64,000 bases of DNA from Candidatus Defluviilinea gracilis (GTDB lineage: Bacteria > Chloroflexota > Anaerolineae > Anaerolineales > Villigracilaceae). A model generated the notes under the pieces. It saw only the letters and a program-made list of their open reading frames with translations. It was not told the DNA's origin and made no database searches. This document shows, piece by piece, positions 32,693-41,544 of this stretch (positions are counted from its first letter, which is position 1; every line of letters starts with the position of its first letter). Where the stretch lies: positions 1,302,001-1,366,000 of the forward strand of contig JADJWS010000001.1 in the NCBI GenBank assembly GCA_016716235.1, given 5' to 3'. Made by a program: the position numbers and the translations under genes.

Positions 32693-33694
32693 TTATTTTG
32701 ATAAAAACAATTTTTTAGAAGGCTTCCAATCTTTAGCTATGGCGTCCGCTTTTTCAAGCCAGCGGCGGATCCTTTTTTCTGGAGGAACTGATTCGCCCCA
32801 GTATTCTACAAAGAGAGCGTCATCCATTCGTGACGCGGCTTCTAGCATTTCACCCTCGATTAATTTCAAGGCTCGTTCGATGTAAAGACCGCCTGAGTCG
32901 TCATTATCTGGATTTGCCACACTTCCAGCGGAGAAAAGGTCTCGCGCCTGATGAGCGACAACTCCGTGATATGTCAACAGGTACAGAACAACATCATCGT
33001 ATTTGTTTCTGGAACGTCCTGAAGCGACAATGCCTGGACAGAGTAATACGGCTTCGGCTCGAAGACGTTTTTTCTCATCAACGGAAAGGCTTGTGTAAAG
33101 GCGGGCTTGAATTGGCAAGGTGTGTTCAGCGTCGGGGGTATCTTCCAGCCACCATAATCTTTCTCCTTCGCCGAGACGCGAGCGCGCGTACGCGCGAATG
33201 TGTCCCATTTTTTCTTCCATTGGGAGATGGCGAAATTCGTCGTAAGTAATCCCCATTAAATCGAACAGAGAGCGACTGGCGAAGAGTTCAACTTCAAAGC
33301 GCGGCACATGCGAAGTGCGGACATGAATTACGCTTTGCTCGTAATCCCCCCAACGTACTTCGGGCTTTCCGCCCATTTTTCCGAAAACTAAATAAACCTT
33401 CTCGACCGATTCAATGCGATTGGTTTCCAACACGCTATTGGCGACGCTACGCCATGTGTCATTTAAAGTGAATTTGACTTCAACGCCAAATTGTCCTATC
33501 GCAATATCTGGAAAAGCCTGTGGATGAGGTTCTGTGCTGATTGAGATTGACGAATCGTCTTTGAACAACTCGCGTAAAACCTCGCGAACTCGATTCTCAA
33601 ATTGATCAGCCTTTTGAAATGTTTTCCTGTTGGCTTCGGCTGTTAGTTTTTTGCAGGCAACATCTAGAGTCTGCTCAAATTCTTCTTGATTCAT
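32693..33694 (-). CDS. Type II restriction endonuclease (partner of the adjacent methylase)
   Basis: 333 aa. A PD-(D/E)XK core is seen in HPQAFPDIAIGQFGVEVKFT (about 58-77). The rest has no family I can name with certainty. Its ATG overlaps the methylase stop by 4 bases (33691-33694), and vsr follows, the order of a type II restriction-modification operon. The recognition site cannot be derived from sequence by eye. It is the expected cognate nuclease, but that is inference from context and the nuclease core. Confidence 0.75.
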   Translation of the reverse strand: MNQEEFEQTLDVACKKLTAEANRKTFQKADQFENRVREVLRELFKDDSSISISTEPHPQAFPDIAIGQFGVEVKFTLNDTWRSVANSVLETNRIESVEKVYLVFGKMGGKPEVRWGDYEQSVIHVRTSHVPRFEVELFASRSLFDLMGITYDEFRHLPMEEKMGHIRAYARSRLGEGERLWWLEDTPDAEHTLPIQARLYTSLSVDEKKRLRAEAVLLCPGIVASGRSRNKYDDVVLYLLTYHGVVAHQARDLFSAGSVANPDNDDSGGLYIERALKLIEGEMLEAASRMDDALFVEYWGESVPPEKRIRRWLEKADAIAKDWKPSKKLFLSK

Positions 33695-34632
33695 TGTTCG
33701 CTACTTAGCAAGGTGTCTAGTACGGCGTTTGCCATGTGCCATGCCAACACTGGAGGAACGGCATTTCCTACCTGTCGTTCTGTTTCCCGCAATTTTGAGT
33801 CGAAAATGAAATTATCTGGAAACGATTGAAAACGAGCGGCTTCGCGCATAGAAATTCTACGCGGGAGGGCGTAGTGAAATTGTATATTTCCGTGACATTC
33901 GGCTCGGATGGTATAGCCTGGTCGGTCTGCTTTGAGTTTGCGATTGCCTTGATCGGAGCTTTTGTTTGCAAAACTCCAGATATGATTGAATGACTCGTCT
34001 AGCCCGATGGCTTCGAGGTCCCCGATTGCTTCTTGTGAAGTAATATGTTCATCGCTTACAGGAATGGGGGGAATAAATTTATTGATGTCTGAACGCGTTC
34101 CCACAATAAAGACCCGTTCGCGTGTTTGAGGAACGCCATAGTCCGCCGCGTTGTAGAGTTGATAGGTGACATCGTAGCCAAGCGCGCGAAAGTCTGTCAA
34201 AATTTGCTGTAGGGATTTCTCGTTGTGTTTCATCAATAGCCCTTTGACATTCTCGGCTACAAAAATTTTCGGACGAACTCGCGACACGACTTCAACCATT
34301 GCGCGGTACAGCCCGCTTCTTTTTCCCTCGATCCCCAAGCCTTTTCCGTTGATTGAAATATCCTGGCAGGGAAATCCGCCTATCACAACGTCCGCTTCCA
34401 ACGGTATTTCATCCATCATCTTCCAAATATCGCCCTCGACAATATGCTCGCCGATATTTTTCTTGTATGTGCGGCATGCGGCGCTATTTAGATCGTTTGC
34501 CCAAATGATTTCAAAAGGCGTTTGGGAATAATCTTTTCCAAGAAACTCGAATCCCCCGCTAAACCCTAAATCCATTCCCCCGCACCCAGAGAATAAAGAT
34601 ATAACGCTGATGGTTCGTTCTTCGATTAACAT
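33691..34632 (-). CDS. DNA (cytosine-5) methyltransferase
   Basis: 313 aa with the C5-methylase motifs in order: I VISLFSGCGGMDLGF; IV GGFPCQDISINGKG with catalytic Cys; VI AENVKGLL; VIII QTRERVFIVGTR; IX and X MREAARFQSFPDNF and ERQVGNAVPPVLAWH. The target-recognition region between VIII and IX is short. It protects host DNA from the adjacent nuclease. A TATAAT box reading leftward (34672-34677) and an AGGAG site precede it. Divergent from the trp operon. Confidence 0.93.
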   Translation of the reverse strand: MLIEERTISVISLFSGCGGMDLGFSGGFEFLGKDYSQTPFEIIWANDLNSAACRTYKKNIGEHIVEGDIWKMMDEIPLEADVVIGGFPCQDISINGKGLGIEGKRSGLYRAMVEVVSRVRPKIFVAENVKGLLMKHNEKSLQQILTDFRALGYDVTYQLYNAADYGVPQTRERVFIVGTRSDINKFIPPIPVSDEHITSQEAIGDLEAIGLDESFNHIWSFANKSSDQGNRKLKADRPGYTIRAECHGNIQFHYALPRRISMREAARFQSFPDNFIFDSKLRETERQVGNAVPPVLAWHMANAVLDTLLSSEQ

Positions 34633-34671
34633 TTATTTAATGCTCCTAGAAAATTTCCATTGAGAGTTTCT

Positions 34672-34677
34672 ATTATA
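34672..34677 (-). promoter_or_regulatory. -10 box of the restriction-modification operon
   Basis: TATAAT on the minus strand, 40 bases upstream of the methylase ATG. The -35 side overlaps the -35 box of the divergent trp promoter. Confidence 0.45.
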
Positions 34678-34695
34678 GCAGTTTTGTAAATCCTC

Positions 34696-34739
<44 letters not shown>

Positions 34740-34855
34740 TAAAAACGCTGACGAGGACGAGTACGTTTCAAAGCGATTTTCAGAGAGCCGAGCAGAGGAT
34801 GGTGCAAGCAAGGCAAAAGCGCAGAAGCCGAATGGACCTCCGAGTTGTGAAGTGA

Positions 34856-35002
34856 AAGATACTAGAGAATAGATAGTTAGAGACTAGTATCGAGTACCAG
34901 AGACGGGAACTGCACCCGTTACCCCGCAGAGTTTCTTAGCGAGATAGAAAGTAGACGAGTAGAGACTAGATAACTAGTCCACTATCGAACTAGCAAACTA
35001 CA
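34856..35002. repeat. Heptad repeats inside the T-box leader
   Basis: actagagaatagata, agagacta and later tagagactagataac, ctagtcca words flank a non-repeat core (34906-34940) that contains gacgggaactgcacccgt. The arms are partly inverted. Confidence 0.65.
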
Positions 35003-35092
35003 AGAGTGACGCTGGCTTTGACTTCCTGTGTGCATCACGCAGGAATTTTTTGTTAAAGCAGTAGGCGTTAACTTGGGTGGCACCACGAGACT

Positions 35093-35125
35093 CCCCTCTC
35101 GTCCCAATTGGACGGAGGGGCTTTT
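35093..35125 (+). terminator. T-box terminator
   Basis: CCCCTC-T-CGTCC paired with GGACG-GAGGGG around CAATT, followed by CTTTTAATTT. Confidence 0.85.
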
Positions 35126-35138
35126 AATTTAATCGTGA

Positions 35139-35308
35139 AAGAATTAACCGCGAAGAGCGCAAAGCGCGCAAAGAAAACCAAAAGATTTTTCTTAGCGACC
35201 TTAGCGAGCCTAGCGGTTCAAGAAGAATTATAAAGAATTAACCGCGAAGAGCGCGAAGAACGCAAAGATTTAAAAGGTCTTCTTAGCAGGCTTAGCGGTT
35301 CAAAAAGG
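35139..35308. repeat. Two cgcgaag-family inverted repeats in tandem
   Basis: aaccgcgaagagcgcaaag opposes cttagcgagcctagcggtt, then a second similar unit to 35300. They fill the gap between T-box terminator and trpE. Confidence 0.75.
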
Positions 35309-35315
35309 AGCGTTT

Positions 35316-36788
35316 ATGCTACTCGAAGCAACTGCTGCCACAACCCAAACAATCATCCGCGAAATCAGCGCGGACCTTGAGACGCCCATCAGCGTGTACA
35401 TGAAACTGCGGGGAGAGGGCGCGTCGTTTTTGCTCGAGTCCGTCGAAGGCGGGGAGCGGATCGCGCGTTACTCGTTCATCGGCGTTCAACCCAAGGCGCA
35501 ATACATCATCCGCGATACGGACATCGAAATCAAAGATGAATACGGAGTACGCAATACGCAATATGAAGGCGATCCAACATTATTTCTCCAACAAGAAATG
35601 AATCGCTTCAACTTCAAGCCTCAAACAGGCGTGCCGCGATTCATCGGCGGGATGGTGGGCTATCTCGGGTACGAGTCCGTTCGGTTTTTTGAACCAACTC
35701 TCCAGTCGAGAATGAACCGCAACGCGATACGCAATACGCAATCCGCAGTACGCAGTATCCCCGATGGCATCTTCCTCCTCGCCGACACCATCATCGCGTT
35801 CGATCACGCGCGGCGGAGTCTGTCTCTCGTTGCGAACGTCCTCGATGGCGATGTCGAATCCGCAAATCGAAAACTGGATGAGATCGAGTCGCGCATCCAT
35901 GCGCCGCTTCCTGCAACGCAACCGCGTGAAATAAAAAATTCAAAAACAACTTCGAACATGACGCAGGGACATTACGAAGACATGGTGCGCGACGCGCAGG
36001 AGCACATCCGCGCGGGCGATATTTTTCAAGTGGTGCTTTCGCAACGCTTCACGCGCGAAACGAACGTCGAGCCGTTCGATGTCTATCGCGCCGTGCGCCG
36101 CCTCAACCCGTCGCCGTACATGTTCTTTTTTGATTTCGGACTCGTGGACGATGAGCCGCTCTTCATTGTCGGATCGTCGCCTGAGATGTTTGTGCGTTTG
36201 GAGGGACGAACCGCTTCACTCCGACCGATCGCTGGGACGCGCCCTCGTGGAGCCGACTCTGCCGCCGACGCCGCGCTCGCGCAAGAGTTGCTCGCTGATC
36301 CGAAAGAACGCGCCGAACATGTGATGCTCGTGGACTTGGGTCGCAACGACTTGGGACGCGTCTGCGAATATGGTACAGTCAAAGTCTCCGATTTTTTCAC
36401 CGTTGAAAAATATTCGCACGTCATGCACATCGTCTCGCACGTCGAAGGGAAGTTGAAGCCCGACCTCACCGCGTTCGACCTGGTGCGTGCCGCCTTCCCC
36501 GCTGGGACAGTCAGCGGCGCGCCGAAAGTCCGCGCGTTGGAGATCATCTCCGAACTCGAGCCCGACGCGCGCGGCGCGTACGCAGGCGCGGTCGGCTACT
36601 TCGGCTTCGACGGCAACATGGACACCTGCCTCGCCCTCCGCACGATGATCGCAAGAGGTAATTCGTTCAGCGTCCAGGCAGGCGCAGGCATCGTCGCGGA
36701 CTCAAATCCCAACACGGAGTTTCAAGAGACGGTGAATAAAGCAAGCGCGATGTTGAAAGCGATTGAGATGGCAGAAGAAAATAAATGA
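35316..36788 (+). CDS. trpE: Anthranilate synthase component I
   Basis: 490 aa. N-terminal Trp-binding segment FLLESVEGGERIARYSFIG (about 35-53), then the chorismate-binding domain (about 225-480) with GDIFQVVLSQRF, PIAGTRPRG and AGAGIVADSNPNTEFQET. With the TrpG half of trpGD it turns chorismate into anthranilate. Two in-frame insertions of heptad repeat occur in the linker: 35541-35566 (YGVRNTQY) and 35722-35759 (NAIRNTQSAVRS). A consensus AAGGAG precedes the ATG. Confidence 0.95.
   Translation: MLLEATAATTQTIIREISADLETPISVYMKLRGEGASFLLESVEGGERIARYSFIGVQPKAQYIIRDTDIEIKDEYGVRNTQYEGDPTLFLQQEMNRFNFKPQTGVPRFIGGMVGYLGYESVRFFEPTLQSRMNRNAIRNTQSAVRSIPDGIFLLADTIIAFDHARRSLSLVANVLDGDVESANRKLDEIESRIHAPLPATQPREIKNSKTTSNMTQGHYEDMVRDAQEHIRAGDIFQVVLSQRFTRETNVEPFDVYRAVRRLNPSPYMFFFDFGLVDDEPLFIVGSSPEMFVRLEGRTASLRPIAGTRPRGADSAADAALAQELLADPKERAEHVMLVDLGRNDLGRVCEYGTVKVSDFFTVEKYSHVMHIVSHVEGKLKPDLTAFDLVRAAFPAGTVSGAPKVRALEIISELEPDARGAYAGAVGYFGFDGNMDTCLALRTMIARGNSFSVQAGAGIVADSNPNTEFQETVNKASAMLKAIEMAEENK
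35541..35759. repeat. Two coding heptad-repeat insertions in trpE
   Basis: 35541-35566 holds acgcaat units; 35722-35759 holds acgcgat, acgcaat, ccgcagt and acgcagt in exact 7-base register. Both use the intergenic word family of 6722 and 26893. Confidence 0.75.
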
Positions 36789-37010
36789 TGAAGGAGAAAG
36801 GATGAAGGCTTGCATTGAGCGAAGTCGAAATGATGAAGTCGCTGTTACGAGTTACGCGATACAAGATACGTCTCTCCTCAGCGTTGAGTCTCCAGTCTCT
36901 AGTCTCCAATTCTCCAATTCTCCAATTCTCTAATTCTCTAATCACCAATTACCAATCACCAATTACCAATTACTCCACCCGCCACGTAACTCGTACCTTG
37001 TAACCCATAT
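36789..37010. repeat. Long block of mixed heptad repeats between trpE and trpS
   Basis: Runs through gatgaag words, gttacga words, tccagtctctagtctcc, then caattct and caattac units in tandem, then gtaactcgt. About 220 bases, no gene. Confidence 0.75.
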
Positions 37011-37037
37011 CACACAACGAAAGGATATAACTTACCC

Positions 37038-38090
37038 ATGCCCACCAAACCCCGCCTCCTCACAGGTGATCGCCCCACAGGACGCCTCCACCTCGGTCAC
37101 TACGTCGGCTCGCTGGAGAATCGTGTGCGACTGCAACATCAATACGAATCCTTCTTCATCATCGCGGATTTGCACACGCTCACAACGAAACCCGAACCGC
37201 AATATATCAAAGAGATTCCAACTTTCATCAAAGAGACCGTGTTGGATTATCTCGCCGTCGGCATCGACCCCGATGTCAGCACAATATTTGTCCAATCGGC
37301 GATTCCTGAAACATATCAACTGAATCTGCTCTTCGAGATGCTCGTTACCGTGCCGCGCCTCGAACGGATGCCCACACTCAAAGACATGGCACGCGACGCC
37401 AACATCGACTCGATGCCGTTCGGTCTGCTCGGTTATCCCGTGTTGCAAGCCGTGGACATTTTGCTCCCTCGCGCGCAAGTTGTCCCCGTCGGGCGCGACA
37501 ACCAATCGCACGTTGAACTTGCGCGTGAAATGGCGCGTCGCTTCAACAACCTCTACGGCGAAGTCTTCCCCGAACCCGACTCGATCATCGGCGATGTCCC
37601 ACTCCTCGTCGGCACAGACGGACAGGGCAAGATGAGCAAGTCCCTCAGCAACGCGATCTATCTTTCCGACGATGCCGAGGCCGTCAAACAAAAAGTGATG
37701 AACATGTACACCGATCCGAAGCGTCTCCGCGCCACCGACCCAGGAACAGTCGAAGGCAATCCTGTGTTCATCTATCACGACGCGTTCAATCCCTCCAGAG
37801 CCGAAGTGGACGATCTCAAGGAGCGTTATCGCGCTGGCAAAGTCGGCGACGTGGAAGTCAAGCAGAAACTCGCCGTCGCCATCAACAACTTCCTCGAACC
37901 GATCCGTGAGAAGCGTGCCTACTTCCTCGCGCATCCCTTAATTCCCAGCGACGTGCTCGCGCATGGCATCAGCCGTATGCAAGCCGAAGCCAAAGCGACC
38001 ATGCAACTCGTCCGCGAGAAGACAGGCTTGTCCTATTCCCTCGATCTCTTCGCCGATCAAGTGGATATTTTTGGAGAATACGACAACTAA
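37038..38090 (+). CDS. trpS: Tryptophanyl-tRNA synthetase
   Basis: 350 aa class I synthetase. The HIGH-type motif is GRLHLGHYVGS (about 15-25) and the KMSKS motif is GKMSKSLSNAIY (about 197-208). LPRAQVVPVGRDNQSHVELAREMA lies between. It charges tRNA-Trp. Sitting inside the T-box-controlled trp operon, its expression would rise when tRNA-Trp is uncharged. Confidence 0.94.
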   Translation: MPTKPRLLTGDRPTGRLHLGHYVGSLENRVRLQHQYESFFIIADLHTLTTKPEPQYIKEIPTFIKETVLDYLAVGIDPDVSTIFVQSAIPETYQLNLLFEMLVTVPRLERMPTLKDMARDANIDSMPFGLLGYPVLQAVDILLPRAQVVPVGRDNQSHVELAREMARRFNNLYGEVFPEPDSIIGDVPLLVGTDGQGKMSKSLSNAIYLSDDAEAVKQKVMNMYTDPKRLRATDPGTVEGNPVFIYHDAFNPSRAEVDDLKERYRAGKVGDVEVKQKLAVAINNFLEPIREKRAYFLAHPLIPSDVLAHGISRMQAEAKATMQLVREKTGLSYSLDLFADQVDIFGEYDN

Positions 38091-38152
38091 AGGTCGAAAG
38101 TCACAAGTCAAAAGTCGTCCGACCTTTGACCTTTGACTTTCGACTTGGATAA
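38091..38152. repeat. 7-bp-period inverted repeat (gtcgaaagtc / gactttcgac)
   Basis: ggtcgaaagtcacaagtc is mirrored by acctttg, actttcg units; fills the trpS-trpGD gap. Relatives at 50872-50927 and inside aroC. Confidence 0.8.
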
Positions 38153-38163
38153 GGAAATCAACC

Positions 38164-39777
38164 ATGCTAGTTCTAATCGACAACTACGACTCCTTCACCT
38201 ACAACCTCGTCCAATACTTCGGCGAACTCGGCGCGGACATTCGCGTCTTCCGCAACGATCAGGTGACGATGAACCAACTCATCGCGCTCAATCCGAGTCA
38301 CCTCGTCATCTCGCCAGGACCAGGCGAACCGATCAAAGACGACGGCATCTCCTCCGACGCCATCAAATACTTCGACGGCAAGATTCCCGTGCTCGGGGTG
38401 TGTTTAGGGCATCAGTCGCTGGGAGCAGTTTTCGGCGGGGAAGTGAAGCGGGCGTCCCGTCTCATGCACGGAAAAACATCCAAAGTGACTCACAATGGAC
38501 AGGGAATCTTCAAAGGCATCCCGTCGCCGTTTGAAGCGATGCGATATCACTCGCTCGTCGTCTACGATCCCGTGCCATCCGAACTCGAAGTGACCGCTAT
38601 CACGCCCGAAGAAGAAATCATGGGACTCAAACATCGTGAGCATCAAACATACGGCGTGCAGTTTCATCCCGAATCGATTCTCACCGAACATGGCAAGCAA
38701 TTGCTCAAAAATTTTCTCGATCTGAATCCCGCTCCTGCCGCAAAAGGAGAACCATCCATGCTCAAACCTTTTATTGCTAAAGCCATCAATCGGGCAGACC
38801 TCACTGATGTTGAAGCCGAAGAAGCGATGAACGTCATCATGACGGGACAAGCCACGCAAGCGCAGATCGGCGCGTATCTTGTCGCGCTCCGCATGAAGGG
38901 CGAGACGATACCTGAGATCACTGGCTCTGTGCGTGCGATGCGCGCCAATGCGGTGAAGGTCAAACTCAACACGAACGAATCAATTTACGACATCGTCGGC
39001 ACAGGCGGCGACGGAGCGCACACGTTCAACATCTCAACAGCCGCCGCGTTTGTGTTGGCGGGTGCAGGGAAAAAAGTTGCCAAGCATGGCAACCGCGCCG
39101 CATCGTCGCAATGCGGAAGCGCCGACGTTCTCTCCGCCCTCGGCATCAGCCTCGAACTCACGCCCGAACAGATCGCGCAAGCCATCGAGCAGATCGGCGT
39201 CGGATTTATGTTCGCCGCAAAATTTCATCCCGCCATGAAGCACGCCGTCGGTCCGCGCAAAGAGATCGGTCAGCGCACCATCTTCAACATTCTCGGTCCG
39301 CTCACGAATCCCGCTGGCGCAAACATTCAACTCACGGGCGTCTTCGATCCAAAACTCACCGAGCCTCTCGCGCAAGTCCTCAACGGACTCGGTTCCAAAG
39401 CCGCCCTCGTCATTCACGGCGCGAATCATCTCGATGAACTCAACACAACGGGCATCAATAAAATCAGTCATTTGAAAAATGGCGAAGTGCAAACATACGA
39501 CTTGAATCCAAACGATCTGGGTCTTGCATCGTCAACAGTTCAAGACCTGCGCGGCGGCACGCCCGACGAAGCGGCTGTGATGATGAAAGCGATTCTCTCC
39601 AATCAATTGCAGGGCGCGCGGCGCGATGCCATCCTCCTCAACGCCGCCGCCGCGCTCGCCGCCGAGTCGGGCGATTTCAAATCCGCATTGCATGAAGCAA
39701 ACGAATCACTGCAAAGCGGCAACGCCCTCAACAAACTCAACGCCTTGATTGAATATTCAAAAAGTTTTGCGCAATGA
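38164..39777 (+). CDS. trpGD: Fused anthranilate synthase component II and anthranilate phosphoribosyltransferase
   Basis: 537 aa. Residues 1-195 are the glutaminase: LVLIDNYDSFTYNLVQYF, nucleophile in GVCLGHQSLG, His-Glu in VQFHPESIL. Residues 199-537 are TrpD, with IVGTGGDGAHTFNISTA and KHGNRAASSQCGSADVL. TrpG gives ammonia to TrpE; TrpD adds phosphoribose to anthranilate. At the junction AAGGAG (38744-38749) stands 8 bases before an in-frame ATG (38758), so a separate TrpD could also be made from an internal start. Confidence 0.93.
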   Translation: MLVLIDNYDSFTYNLVQYFGELGADIRVFRNDQVTMNQLIALNPSHLVISPGPGEPIKDDGISSDAIKYFDGKIPVLGVCLGHQSLGAVFGGEVKRASRLMHGKTSKVTHNGQGIFKGIPSPFEAMRYHSLVVYDPVPSELEVTAITPEEEIMGLKHREHQTYGVQFHPESILTEHGKQLLKNFLDLNPAPAAKGEPSMLKPFIAKAINRADLTDVEAEEAMNVIMTGQATQAQIGAYLVALRMKGETIPEITGSVRAMRANAVKVKLNTNESIYDIVGTGGDGAHTFNISTAAAFVLAGAGKKVAKHGNRAASSQCGSADVLSALGISLELTPEQIAQAIEQIGVGFMFAAKFHPAMKHAVGPRKEIGQRTIFNILGPLTNPAGANIQLTGVFDPKLTEPLAQVLNGLGSKAALVIHGANHLDELNTTGINKISHLKNGEVQTYDLNPNDLGLASSTVQDLRGGTPDEAAVMMKAILSNQLQGARRDAILLNAAAALAAESGDFKSALHEANESLQSGNALNKLNALIEYSKSFAQ

Positions 39778-40583
39778 GTATTCTCGAAAAAATCATCGAG
39801 CAAAAAAAGATGGAGATAGCGGCGCTCGACGCCTCAGCCTTACGCCGCGCCGTCGACTCTTCTCCTACGCCTCGAGATTTTCTCGCCGCACTAAAGCGCC
39901 GCCGCTTCTCTCCCCGCCCCAGCCTGATCGCCGAACTCAAGCGCGCCTCGCCCTCCAAGGGACTCCTCGCCCCCCACCTCGACCTCTTCCAAGTGGCAGA
40001 CCTCTACACCCAAAACGGAGCCTCCGCCATCTCTGTGTTGACCGACGAAAAATTCTTCATGGGCAATCTTGAAACTCTCCGAGAACTCCGCACTCGAAAC
40101 TTGAAACTTGAAACTTCGCACGTGACACCTCTCTTGAGAAAGGATTTCATCCTCCACGAAACCCAACTCTACGAATCCAGAGTCAACGGCGCAGACGCCA
40201 TCCTTCTCATCGCCGCCGCCCTGCCCGATGATTCCCTCTTCGCTGATTTACATACTCTCGCTCTTGAATTGAAATTGACAGCATTGGTTGAAGTCCACGA
40301 TGAAGCCGAGACCGAACGTGCCTTGAAGATTCCCAACATCCAACTCATCGGCATCAACAACCGCAACCTCGCCACCTTCGACGTGTCGCTCGAAACGACC
40401 GAAACCCTCCGCCCGATGATTCCCCCCGATATTGCTGTTGTTGCTGAATCTGGAATCTTCACCGCCGAAGATGTTGACCGCCTGGCAAATGCAAATGTGG
40501 ATGCAATCCTCGTTGGCGAAGCGTTGATTACTTCGGAGGATATTGGCGCGAAAGTGAGAGAACTTTCAGGAATGGACACGTAG
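39774..40583 (+). CDS. trpC: Indole-3-glycerol-phosphate synthase
   Basis: 269 aa TIM barrel. Catalytic lysine in LIAELKRASPSKGLL (about 50-64), LTDEKFFMGNLETL, LLRKDFILHETQLYES, INNRNLATFDVSLE and VVAESGIFTAEDV follow the family order. The ATG overlaps the trpGD stop (ATGA). A heptad-repeat insertion (40094-40121, encoding RNLKLETSH) sits between the FFMGN and LLRKDF blocks. Confidence 0.94.
   Translation: MSILEKIIEQKKMEIAALDASALRRAVDSSPTPRDFLAALKRRRFSPRPSLIAELKRASPSKGLLAPHLDLFQVADLYTQNGASAISVLTDEKFFMGNLETLRELRTRNLKLETSHVTPLLRKDFILHETQLYESRVNGADAILLIAAALPDDSLFADLHTLALELKLTALVEVHDEAETERALKIPNIQLIGINNRNLATFDVSLETTETLRPMIPPDIAVVAESGIFTAEDVDRLANANVDAILVGEALITSEDIGAKVRELSGMDT
40094..40121. repeat. 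Coding heptad repeat in trpC
   Basis: tcgaaac, ttgaaac, ttgaaac, ttcgcac in 7-base register, in frame. Confidence 0.7.
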
Positions 40584-40585
40584 GT

Positions 40586-40850
40586 CATGCTTGCAGCGTG
40601 ACAGATAAATTAATGGAATACGTCACGTTGAAAACGCGACCTACCAATCCCGAAGGGATGAAATGATTGTAATAATGCCGTACCGAATCGCAAATCCCGA
40701 AGGGATGACAGGATTATGTCACTCCTTCGGAGTTTCAAAATCGTTTATGCCTAATTCTAGAATCATGCTACCCCTTCGGGGTTGCAATAATTCGTAACGC
40801 GACATTTATGTCGCGTTTGCAAGGAAAAGCGACACCGCGAAGCGTGTCGC
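40586..40850. repeat. Mixed repeats between trpC and trpF
   Basis: A gtcatgcttgcagcgtgac and a gtcacgttgaaaacgcgac hairpin, then two copies of cccgaagggatgaaatg-type sequence facing inverted ctccttcggag and ccccttcggggtt, then aacgcgacatttatgtcgcgtt. No gene. Confidence 0.75.
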
Positions 40851-40862
40851 AGTACAAAACCT

Positions 40863-41489
40863 ATGACCAAAATCAAAATCTGCGGAATCAAAACATTGAC
40901 CGATGCCCTCGCCGCCATCCACGCGGGAGCGGATTATTTGGGATTCAACTTCTATTCCAAAAGCCCGCGCTTTGTTGAGAAACAAAGCTGCGCTCAAATC
41001 ACTGCTGTTTTGAAAAAAGAACATTCGCACATTAAACTTGTTGGCGTGTTTGTCAATTCGTCGGTGGAGGAAGTGAAGGACATTCTCGCAACCTGCTCGC
41101 TTGATCTGGCGCAACTTCACGGCGATGAAACGGTTGAGATGTTGAATGAACTCAATGGCAAAGCATTCAAAGCATTTCGTGGAATCCCTGAAAACATAAT
41201 TGGCTTTGTGAGAACTGAGTCGCCCGTATTCTTGCTGGATGCTTCCGTGAAGGGCATCTACGGCGGGAGCGGAGTCACTGCCGATTGGAACGGCGCGGCG
41301 GAGTTGGCGAAGACGTATCCGCTGTTGCTGGCGGGCGGACTCACGCCTGAGAATGTCGCGGAGGCGGTGAGCCGAGTCAAACCCTGGGGCGTGGATGTGG
41401 CTTCGGGGGTCGAATCAGCCGTCGGTGCGAAAGACGCGGGGAAGATGTCCGCATTTGTGAAAGCCGTCCGAGTCGCAGAATCCAAATAG
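40863..41489 (+). CDS. trpF: Phosphoribosylanthranilate isomerase
   Basis: 208 aa. KIKICGIKTLTDALAAIHAG carries the catalytic Cys; GADYLGFNFYSKSPRFV, LAQLHGDETVEML, LLDASVKGIYGGSG (catalytic Asp) and LAGGLTPENVAEAV complete the TIM-barrel pattern. Start MTKIKICG at 40863; ribosome site not obvious after the palindromic repeat. Confidence 0.93.
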   Translation: MTKIKICGIKTLTDALAAIHAGADYLGFNFYSKSPRFVEKQSCAQITAVLKKEHSHIKLVGVFVNSSVEEVKDILATCSLDLAQLHGDETVEMLNELNGKAFKAFRGIPENIIGFVRTESPVFLLDASVKGIYGGSGVTADWNGAAELAKTYPLLLAGGLTPENVAEAVSRVKPWGVDVASGVESAVGAKDAGKMSAFVKAVRVAESK

Positions 41490-41535
41490 AAAGTGGAAAG
41501 TGGACGAGTCGAATTTCTACTTTCCACTTTCCAAG
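41490..41535. repeat. Inverted repeat gaaagtggaaagtgg / ctttccactttcc
   Basis: 7-base register units aaagtgg and ctactttccactttcc in the trpF-trpB gap. Confidence 0.75.
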
Positions 41536-41544
41536 AGAGAAATT

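Larger units (their letters stand above)
34745..35126 (+). promoter_or_regulatory. Trp-specific T-box riboswitch leader
   Basis: Stem I carries the AGAGAGCCGAGCAG and GGTGCAAGC words and then GAATGGACC, where TGG (34833-34835) is in the specifier position, reading Trp. The T-box sequence AACTTGGGTGGCACCACGA (35070-35088) would bind the tRNA acceptor end. A terminator (35093-35125) follows. Between stem I and the T-box lie heptad repeats (34856-34905, 34941-35002) that lengthen the leader. Uncharged tRNA-Trp would turn on trpE and all genes behind it, including trpS. Confidence 0.88.

Noticed and set aside
36789..37010. CRISPR array
   Set aside because: Units are only 7-8 bases, degenerate and without spacers of constant length; no cas gene.
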